A stretch of 64,000 nucleotides of DNA, from assembly GCA_963745775.1 (NCBI GenBank), contig CAVUYY010000001.1, positions 1-64,000 of the forward strand. The letters run 5' to 3'. Both the position numbers and the translations under genes were made by a program. Source of the stretch: Gaiellasilicea sp963745775. GTDB taxonomy: Bacteria; Actinomycetota; Thermoleophilia; Gaiellales; Gaiellaceae. Below, piece by piece: positions 57,909-64,000 of the stretch. How positions within the stretch are numbered: the stretch's first letter is position 1; every line of letters starts with the position of its first letter. The notes beneath the pieces were generated by a model. The model saw nothing but the letters and a program-made list of their open reading frames with translations. It was not told the origin of the DNA and ran no database searches.

Positions 57909-60192
57909 ATGCGGATCGCGATCCTCTCGACCTATCCGCCACGCGCCTGCGGGATCGGCACGTTCTCCTTCGACGTGCGGACGGCGCTCCTCGACGTCGC
58001 TGGCGTGGACGACGTCGACCCGCTCGCGGTCGTCGACGAGCCTCGGGCTCCCCAGCGGTCCGAGATCCTTCGCGCCGTGTCGCAAGGCACACGCGGCGAC
58101 TACGTTCGCGCCGCCCGGATGCTCAGCCGCACCGACGTCGACGTCGTCCTGCTCCAGCACGAGTACGGAATCTTCGGCGGTCGCGACGGCGAGTACGTGC
58201 TGTCGTTCGCGCGCGAGCTGGCGCAACCGCTCGTCGTCACCCTGCACACGGTCCTGTCGGAGCCAACCGCGCACCAGCTCGAGGTGCTGACCGCGCTCTG
58301 CGACGAGGCCGAGCGCGTGATCGTGCTCACGGAGACGGCTCGGAGGCTCCTGACCGGGCTCGGCGCCTGCGACGACGAGAAGATCCGCGTCGTCCCGCAC
58401 GGCGCGCCGGTCGAGCTCGGAGCGCGCCGTGCCGAGCAGGAAGCGGGGCGGCGGCCGCAATACGTCGCACCCGTGCGCGGCGGTTACGAGCACATCAAGT
58501 CGCGCTTCCTGCTCTCCACCTTCGGCCTGATCTCTCCCGGCAAGGGCCTCGAGACGATGATCGACGCTCTGCCCGAGCTCGTCGAGCGGCATCCCGAGGT
58601 GCTCTATCTGATCGCCGGCCGCACGCATCCGCAGGTTGCCCGGCGCGCGGGCGAGGAGTATCGCCTGAAGCTCGAGCGGCGAGTCGTCGATCTGGGGATG
58701 AACGACCACGTCGAGTTCGACGACCGCTTCCTCTCGATCGACGAGCTCGCCGACCTTCTCGCGGCGACCGATGTCTTCGTGACTCCCTACCTCGGCCGCG
58801 AGCAGATCGCCTCCGGTGCGCTCACATTCGCGATCGCCGCCGGTTGCGCGACGGTTTCGACCCCGTACTGGTACGCGGCGGACATGCTCGGCTCGGGCGC
58901 AGGCACGCTCGTTCCGTTCGGCGACGCGGCCGCCCTCACGGAGGCGGTCTCCCACTACCGCGAGTCACCGGAGGCGCTCGCCGCGGCGCGCCGGGAGGCG
59001 CGGCGGCTGGGCAGCGAGTTGGCGTGGCCATCTGTGGCCGAGGCGACGGCCGCGGTCCTGCTCGAGGCAACGGAGGCCGCTCCTCGGCGAACCTCGATTC
59101 CCGAGGTCGAGCTCGAGCTCGCGGAGACGCGGACCGATCATCTGCTGACGCTCGTCGACGACTGCGGGATCGTCCAGCACGCCCACGGTGCGATTCCGAA
59201 TCGCGGAACCGGCTACTGCGTCGACGACGTCGCCCGGTTGCTCGTCGTCGCGCTCGAGTTGGAGGAGCGGACCGGCGACCGCGCGTGGATGCCCATCGTC
59301 TATCGCTCGCTCGCGTTCCTCTGCGACGCCGCCGAAGGCGCAGGAACGGCCGGAATGCGCAACTTCATGGCGTACGACAGGCGGTGGCTCGACGAGCCGC
59401 ACCTCGGCGACCACGTCGGCCGCGCCGTCTGGGCGCTCGGGGACATCCTCTCGACGGCGTGGGTGCCTGCGGCGGTCGAGCCGTCGCGTCGCCTGCTCGC
59501 TGCGCTCGTCGGCTCGCTCGAATCCGAGCTCTCTGTGAGGACGGCCGCCTACGCGATCCTCGGCCTCGCCCGCCTCGACAAGGATCGGCTCGATCCGGCA
59601 GCCGCATCGCTGCTCGATCGTTGCGTCACACAGCTCGAAGCTGCGTACGACGCGACCGCCGGCGACGACTGGCGCTGGTTCGAGGACCGGTTGACCTACG
59701 ACAACGCCCGGCTCCCGCATGCCCTGATCGTCGGCGGGATGGCCGATCGGCCGCGACTCGGCGGTGGACGTGGGGCTCGAGTCGCTCGCCTGGCTCGGCG
59801 ACGAGTGCGGGCTCGGCGAGGGCGTGTTGCGGCTTCCGGGGCATCTCGGCCGGCGCCGCGGCGAGCCCGCGCCGGGCGGCGGCGACGAGCAGCCGCTCGA
59901 TGCCTCGGCCATGGTCGAGGCAGAGCTCTGTGCCTTCGCGGTCACGCACGATCCGGAGCACGGGGCACGCGCCCAGCGCGCGTTCGAATGGTTCCTGGGG
60001 CGAAATCGGCTCGGCCTGCCGCTCTACGACTTCGCCACCGGCGGCTGCAGCGACGGGCTCGGCGACGAAGCCGTGAACGCGAACGAGGGCGCCGAGTCGA
60101 CGCTCGCCTTCCACCGCGCGCAGCACGTGCTCGAGGCGGCCGGCCTGCCGCGCGTGCTCCGGCGCCCGGCGCGACGTGGAGTCGCAGCATGA
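57909..60192 (+). CDS. GT4 glycosyltransferase fused to an alpha/alpha-barrel domain (one frameshift)
   Basis: About 760 residues. The first about 375 form a GT4-type GT-B enzyme: ILSTYPPRACGIGTFSFDVR at the start, LLQHEYGIFGG, STFGLISPGKGLETMIDAL, and TPYLGREQIASGALTFAIAA where retaining enzymes hold the donor. From about 390 comes a second domain rich in paired helices (NRGTGYCVDDVARLLVVAL; YAILGLARLD; WRWFEDRLTYDNARLPHAL), which looks like an (alpha/alpha)6 glycosidase-type barrel. One frame change near 59750. The stop overlaps the GH130 start. Confidence 0.8.
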
Positions 60193-61172
60193 CCGGGAGC
60201 AGCGCCACCGACGCGGGCGTGCGGAGCGAGCAGCGCGAGCTCTTCCGCCGCCACCCCGGCAACCCGATCCTGAGCGCTGCGAACTGGCCGACTCCGGTCA
60301 ACGTCGTCTTCAACCCGGCGGCGGCGATCGTCGGCGGCGAGACGATCCTGCTCGCGCGCGTCGAGGCGCAGACCGGCGTGTCGCACCTCACGGTCGCCCG
60401 CTCGGCGAACGGGATCGACGGGTGGAGAGTGGATCCCGAGCCGCTGCTTCAGCCGGCTGAGGGAGTGGAGAGCGAGCAGTGGGGCTTCGAGGATGCGCGC
60501 GCCGTGTGGGTCGACGAGCTCGATCGCTTCGTGATCACGTGCACGGCGTACGGCCCCGCCGGCCCGGCCGTCTATCTCGCGACCACGAAGGATTTCGTCT
60601 CCGTCGAGCGTCATGGGGTGATCGTCGCGCCCGAGGACAAGAACGCCGCCGTGCTTCCCGAGCGGATCGACGGCAAGTGGATCCTCTTTCACCGTCCGAC
60701 GACCGGGTTCGGCGGCGTCTCCCACGCGGGAATCGCGCTCTCGCGCTCGGACGATCTCGGAGGCTGGAGCTCGGCCGAGGACGTGATGCACCCGCGGACG
60801 GGCGCGTGGTGGGACTCGCTCCGGATCGGGATCGGGCCGCCGCTCGTGAAGACGGAGCACGGTTGGCTCCTCATCTACCACGGCGTCAAGGAGACGGTTT
60901 CCGGCGCGATCTACCGCGTCGGGCTCGCGTTGCTCGATCTCGAGGAGCCGACGCGCGTGCTCCGCCGCGCGACCGACTGGATCTTCGGCCCGCTCGAACA
61001 GTACGAGCGGCAGGGCGACGTCGCGAACGCGATCTTCCCCTGCGGGCTGATCGTTGCCCCGGACGGTGAGCTCCGCCTCTACTACGGCGCCGCCGACACC
61101 TCGATCTGCCTCGCGACGGGCCGACTCGACGAGCTCGTCGAGCGGGTGCTGGCGGCGCCGCCACCGGAATGA
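60189..61172 (+). CDS. GH130-family beta-mannoside phosphorylase-like protein
   Basis: 327 residues of a five-bladed beta-propeller. GH130 blocks visible are HPGNPILSAANWPTPVNVVFNPAA, LARVEAQTGVSHLTVARS, GFEDARAVWVDE with the likely catalytic Asp, HRPTTGFGGVSHAGIALS, and WLLIYHGVKETVSGAIYRVG. The family cleaves or forms beta-mannosides with phosphate. ATG overlaps the glycosyltransferase stop, so the two act in one pathway, perhaps mannosylated glycan synthesis with phosphorolytic turnover. The gene is intact. Confidence 0.88.
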   Translation: MTGSSATDAGVRSEQRELFRRHPGNPILSAANWPTPVNVVFNPAAAIVGGETILLARVEAQTGVSHLTVARSANGIDGWRVDPEPLLQPAEGVESEQWGFEDARAVWVDELDRFVITCTAYGPAGPAVYLATTKDFVSVERHGVIVAPEDKNAAVLPERIDGKWILFHRPTTGFGGVSHAGIALSRSDDLGGWSSAEDVMHPRTGAWWDSLRIGIGPPLVKTEHGWLLIYHGVKETVSGAIYRVGLALLDLEEPTRVLRRATDWIFGPLEQYERQGDVANAIFPCGLIVAPDGELRLYYGAADTSICLATGRLDELVERVLAAPPPE

Positions 61173-61182
61173 GGAGGGTTGG

Positions 61183-61527
61183 ATGAAGGCAGTCGTCGTC
61201 AAGCCCGGCGAGGGACATCGCGTCGGCAACGTCGAGTTCCTCGCACGGAGCGCCGACACGCCGCGCTTCAACCTCGCCGTGATCGAGATCCAGCCGCACC
61301 GAGGCGGCCCGCCCAAGCACGCGCACAAGGCGGAGGACGACGCGTTCTACATCCTCGAGGGCGAGCTGACCTTCGGCGTCGAGGGCGAGGAGGTCGTCGC
61401 CGGCCCGGGAACGTTCGTGCTCGTCCCGCCGGGCGTGGAACACACCTTCGCGAACGACGGCGACGCGCTCGTGCGGATGGTCAATGTCCACGCGCCCGCC
61501 GGCTTCGACCTCCGGCTGGAGAGCTAG
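61183..61527 (+). CDS. Small cupin protein
   Basis: A 114-residue single-domain cupin: motif 1 GGPPKHAHKAEDDAFYILEG (two His and a Glu for a metal) and motif 2 PPGVEHTFANDGD. GAGGAGG lies just before the ATG, ten bases after the GH130 stop, so it belongs to the same operon. It is probably a sugar-isomerase-like or ligand-binding protein; no specific role is clear. Confidence 0.82.
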   Translation: MKAVVVKPGEGHRVGNVEFLARSADTPRFNLAVIEIQPHRGGPPKHAHKAEDDAFYILEGELTFGVEGEEVVAGPGTFVLVPPGVEHTFANDGDALVRMVNVHAPAGFDLRLES

Positions 61528-61557
61528 AGGGCACGGCTTCCCCGCCGGCTGGAGCTC

Positions 61558-61924
61558 TTACGCCGGCTCGAACAGCTCGACGGGATTCCCCGACGGGTCC
61601 TCGACGAGGATCTGCTTGCCGCCGACGCCGTCCAGAACATCGTTGCGGAAGCGAGCGCCGGCGCTGCGAAGTCTCGTCACCATCTCCTCGATCGCATCGA
61701 CCTCGACGACCAGGCGATTCCAGCCGCCCGGCTCGGGTTTGCCGCCGTCGGGCATGGGCTGCGCCGCCGAGCTGCGCGGGCCGCTCAGCCAGAGCGACAG
61801 ACCGTCTCGCGTCACGATCGCGAACGCGGGACCCATGCGCTGCTCGAGCTCGAAGCCGAGCTGGTCGACGTAGAACGTCACGGCGGCGTCGACGTCGTCG
61901 ACGAGGTACCGAACCGACGGCCAC
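61558..61924 (-). CDS. VOC (glyoxalase/bleomycin-resistance fold) protein
   Basis: About 122 residues with the paired beta-alpha-beta modules of the vicinal-oxygen-chelate fold: VRYLVDDVDAAVTFYVDQLG at the start, FAIVTRDGLSLWLSGP, and QILVEDPSGNPVELFEPA at the end, where Glu is a usual metal ligand. No proper start codon is found in frame near the beginning (only CTG), so a one-base error is likely within the first codons; the 5' limit is approximate. It follows the DUF3830 gene. Confidence 0.7.
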
Positions 61925-61925
61925 G

Positions 61926-62333
61926 TCAGGTCTCGCGGAACGAGATCTGCTGCGCGCCCTCCCAGAGGGTCAGCCGGCCGAGCTCCTTCAGCTGCTCCTG
62001 TCCCTCGACGAGGGTGGCGAAGTGGTTCGCCCACAGGTGGCCGGCCTTGCTCGCGAAGCTGCAGTAGCCGTAGGGGAAGAGGAGCTCCGTCTCGCTCTCG
62101 CCGCCCGGGTAGAGGGCGAGCTCGCCGGGATGGGGATAGCTGGTGGCGTTCTCGGGGCCGATCCCGAGATCGCGGTCGCCCCACGGGATCCAGTTCGACT
62201 CGCCGCTCCAGCGGCAGTGGATGATCCGGTCGTCGAGCGGCAGCATCGTCTTGAACGCGGCGACCGTCTTCGGCGCGAGCTCGTCCTCCCAGCGGGCGAG
62301 GAAGCGCATTCCGGCGGCGGTGATCTCGAGCAT
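61926..62333 (-). CDS. DUF3830 family protein
   Basis: 135 residues. It matches what I know of DUF3830 (cyclophilin-like beta barrel): ARWEDELAPKTVAAFKTMLP, HCRWSGESNWIPWGD, ENATSYPHPGELALYPGG, KAGHLWANHFATLVEG and LGRLTLWEGAQQISF. ATG 62333 has TAGGTT seven bases upstream on this strand. It lies ten bases after puuD, in or next to the purine operon. The function is unproven; the fold and place suggest a role with a small cyclic amide. Confidence 0.8.
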   Translation of the reverse strand: MLEITAAGMRFLARWEDELAPKTVAAFKTMLPLDDRIIHCRWSGESNWIPWGDRDLGIGPENATSYPHPGELALYPGGESETELLFPYGYCSFASKAGHLWANHFATLVEGQEQLKELGRLTLWEGAQQISFRET

Positions 62334-62340
62334 GGCCGAG

Positions 62341-62346
62341 AACCTA
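62341..62346 (-). promoter_or_regulatory. -10-like TAGGTT before the DUF3830 gene
   Basis: TAGGTT on the minus strand, seven bases before the ATG; its first three bases are the puuD stop codon. It could give DUF3830 a separate leaderless transcript. Confidence 0.35.
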
Positions 62347-63504
62347 CCCGGCCGCGGCCGCCCAGGCGACGAGCTGAGCGCGCTCGTCATCCGTCAGCCC
62401 GGTCGTGTTCCCCGGCGGCATCGCGCGAGCGGAGACCTGGCTCTCGATCTGCGACGCGTTCGCGCGCATCCCGGCGAGCGTCTCGAGGCGGACGCCGTTC
62501 GGCGCCGAGGCGCCGACGTGACAGGCGGTGCAGCGCTCCGTCACGATCGCCTGAGCCTCGGCGTCCGTGACCTGTCTCGCGATCGCGGGTGTGTCCTCCG
62601 GTGCCAGCACGACTGCGAGTGCAATCGCACCCGCCCCGACCGCCGCCGGAATCCACCACGCGCGTCGTCCCTGATGCCAGAGGTTGAAGAAGTGCCTGGT
62701 CGCGGCGACGAGCGCGAAGAGCGCCAGCAGCACAAGCCAGGCGCGGCCGCTGCCGAAGGCGAGCGGAAAGTGCCCCGCGAGCATCGTGAAGACGACCGGC
62801 AGCGTCAGGTAGTTGTTGTGCACCGACCGCTGCTTCGCGCGCAGCCCGGGCGCGGGGTCTGGCTCCCGGAACTCCTCCTTCGCGCGGACGAGCTCCCAGT
62901 GCGCCGGAATGATCGTGAAGAAGACGTTCGCGGCCATGATCGTGCCGAGCATCGCGCCGACCTGGAGGTAGGCGGCTCGGGCGGCGAAGAGCTCGCCCGC
63001 CGCGAAGGCCGCCGCCACGACGAGCGCGATCGTGAAGGCCGCCACCGCGCGGTCGTCGCGGAGAACCCGGCAGGCGACGTCGTAGAGGAGCCAGGCGAGC
63101 ACGAGCCCGCCGCCCGACAGCGCCGCGGCCTGCCAGCCGGTGAGGTCGGCCACAGTGGGGTCGACGAGTCGCGCGTCCGGATCCGTCCAGTAGAGGACGA
63201 CGAGCAGCGCGAAGCCGGAGAGCCACGTCGTATAGGCCTCCCACTTGAACCAGTGCAGGTGCTCGGGCAGCCGCGGCGGCGCCACCTTGTACTTCTGCGA
63301 GTGGTAGAAGCCGCCGCCGTGGACGCCCCAGTACTCGCCGGCGACGCCCTCCTTGGGCTCCTTCGGCGGCGCCAGGCCGAGGTCGAGGCGGATGAAGTAG
63401 AAGGACGCGCCAATCCAGGCGATCCCGGCCACGACGTGGAGGAAGCGCAGGACGAGGTCCGCGACATCCCTTAGGTAGTCCGCGTCCACCTGTCCCTCTC
63501 CCAT
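62344..63504 (-). CDS. puuD: Membrane urate hydroxylase with cytochrome c domain
   Basis: 386 residues: a urate-oxidase N-terminal membrane domain of about eight helices (LRFLHVVAGIAWIGASFYFIRLD; GTIMAANVFFTIIP; SVHNNYLTLPVVFTMLAGH) and a C-terminal cytochrome c (ERCTACHVGASAPNG, Met in ARAMPPGN). PuuD oxidises urate to 5-hydroxyisourate and passes electrons to the respiratory chain instead of making peroxide; the caa3 oxidase genes in this window could be the terminal acceptor. It overlaps the uraD 3' end by 34 bases. The gene is intact. Confidence 0.92.
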   Translation of the reverse strand: MGEGQVDADYLRDVADLVLRFLHVVAGIAWIGASFYFIRLDLGLAPPKEPKEGVAGEYWGVHGGGFYHSQKYKVAPPRLPEHLHWFKWEAYTTWLSGFALLVVLYWTDPDARLVDPTVADLTGWQAAALSGGGLVLAWLLYDVACRVLRDDRAVAAFTIALVVAAAFAAGELFAARAAYLQVGAMLGTIMAANVFFTIIPAHWELVRAKEEFREPDPAPGLRAKQRSVHNNYLTLPVVFTMLAGHFPLAFGSGRAWLVLLALFALVAATRHFFNLWHQGRRAWWIPAAVGAGAIALAVVLAPEDTPAIARQVTDAEAQAIVTERCTACHVGASAPNGVRLETLAGMRANASQIESQVSARAMPPGNTTGLTDDERAQLVAWAAAAG

Positions 63505-63905
63505 CTAGCTCGGGCAATCGCGCAGAGCTCGCGGAGCCCGGTCTCGAGCTCCTGCTCGCGGCTCCGGGCGAGCCGCTCGCGCAGCACCGGCAGGAGCTCC
63601 TCGCGCGAGCGGCCGCCGACGAAGACGACGAAGGCGAAGCCGAAGCGCCGCTCGTACTCCTCGTTCAGGCGGGCGAGCTCGGCGAGCATTTCGGCGTCGC
63701 CGCCGTGCTGCTCGGGCGAGCGCTCGCCGATCCGCGGATGCGCGGCGAGCGCGGCGAACTGATCCTCGTCGGGCAGCTCGAGCGCCACCTCCTCGGCGAT
63801 CGCGAGCGGGTTCTCGCGCGCGGCGAGCTCGTCGACGAGCCGCGTGCGCCCCGAGAAAAGCGGCGCCAGCTCGTCAGCGCTCAGCTGCCGCGGTAGCTCG
63901 CGCAC
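63471..63905 (-). CDS. uraD: OHCU decarboxylase
   Basis: A 144-residue enzyme decarboxylating 2-oxo-4-hydroxy-4-carboxy-5-ureidoimidazoline to S-allantoin. Catalytic His lies in LAAHPRIGER, and the partner block is NEEYERRFGFAFVVFVGGRS. The GTG start lies inside the uraH 3' end (25-base overlap), and its 3' end overlaps puuD. All three steps from urate to allantoin are therefore encoded together. Confidence 0.92.
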   Translation of the reverse strand: MRELPRQLSADELAPLFSGRTRLVDELAARENPLAIAEEVALELPDEDQFAALAAHPRIGERSPEQHGGDAEMLAELARLNEEYERRFGFAFVVFVGGRSREELLPVLRERLARSREQELETGLRELCAIARARWERDRWTRTT

Positions 63906-64000
63906 GAGTAGGGCGAGACGAGGAGCGGCACGTGGAAGTGACCGTCGCCGAGCTCGACCTCCAGCTCGACGCGGGTGAAGAACGGCGAGGGCGGGTGGAA
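63881..64000 (-). CDS. uraH: 5-hydroxyisourate hydrolase, C-terminal part (runs off the window)
   Basis: Only the last 39 codons are present. They read FHPPSPFFTRVELEVELGDG and end HVPLLVSPYSCASYRGS, the transthyretin-family C-terminus (YRGS) of 5-hydroxyisourate hydrolases, which make OHCU for UraD. The 5' part is beyond base 64000. Confidence 0.88.
   Translation of the reverse strand, partial: FHPPSPFFTRVELEVELGDGHFHVPLLVSPYSCASYRGS

Overview
The window is very G+C-rich (roughly 70% by eye), with dense gene packing, many GTG starts and start/stop overlaps of the ATGA/GTGA type. The gene content points to Actinomycetota: GlgE-TreS-maltokinase glucan metabolism, OpcA beside Zwf, a PdtaS/PdtaR-like two-component pair, a caa3-type oxidase and DrrA-type ABC exporters. 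A deep lineage such as Thermoleophilia is plausible but is inference only. I saw no rRNA, tRNA, CRISPR, insertion sequence or prophage.

Layout. 0-7 kb: an MFS exporter, a small ABC exporter with a GNAT protein, a second MFS protein and glutamine synthetase. 7-11 kb: a PRC-barrel protein, a GAF/HisKA_2 kinase with an ANTAR response regulator, and an ECF sigma factor coupled to a DUF4349 membrane protein. 11-23 kb: ABC-F ATPase, FGGY sugar kinase, transketolase, then a tightly overlapping pentose-phosphate operon rpiB-tal-pgi-gnd-zwf-opcA. 23-29 kb (minus strand): ctaC-ctaD-ctaB, a 41-residue membrane peptide, an amidase and an inositol-phosphatase-family protein. 29-47 kb: an alpha-glucan/trehalose supercluster: malQ, glgE-treS-mak-glgB, then treZ-treX-treY, interrupted by a phosphatase/phosphotransferase pair with copies of a small palindrome at both ends and by an ABC exporter. 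47-54 kb: a GAF-GGDEF-GAF-GAF-HD-GYP protein, a response regulator/CHASE3 kinase/secreted barrel-protein operon, isocitrate dehydrogenase, and what looks like the first 29 codons of aceK. 54-61.5 kb: a cupin, a methyltransferase, small unknowns, a zinc-ribbon SDR protein, and a two-domain glycosyltransferase with a GH130 protein. 61.5-64 kb (minus strand): a purine catabolic operon uraH-uraD-puuD with a DUF3830 and a VOC protein.

Functionally the window combines NADPH and pentose supply with several routes to trehalose and branched alpha-glucan: TreS/Mak/GlgE/GlgB from maltose and trehalose, and TreX/TreY/TreZ from glycogen. MalQ recycles maltodextrins.

Two general properties matter to a user. 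First, about 23 genes, many of them housekeeping, are broken by one-base frameshifts at which all motifs continue in another frame. This looks like base-level sequence error, not gene decay, so spans are given for the reconstructed gene. Second, many operon-head genes carry a TANNNT hexamer 5-9 bases before the start codon with no Shine-Dalgarno sequence, which suggests widespread leaderless transcription.
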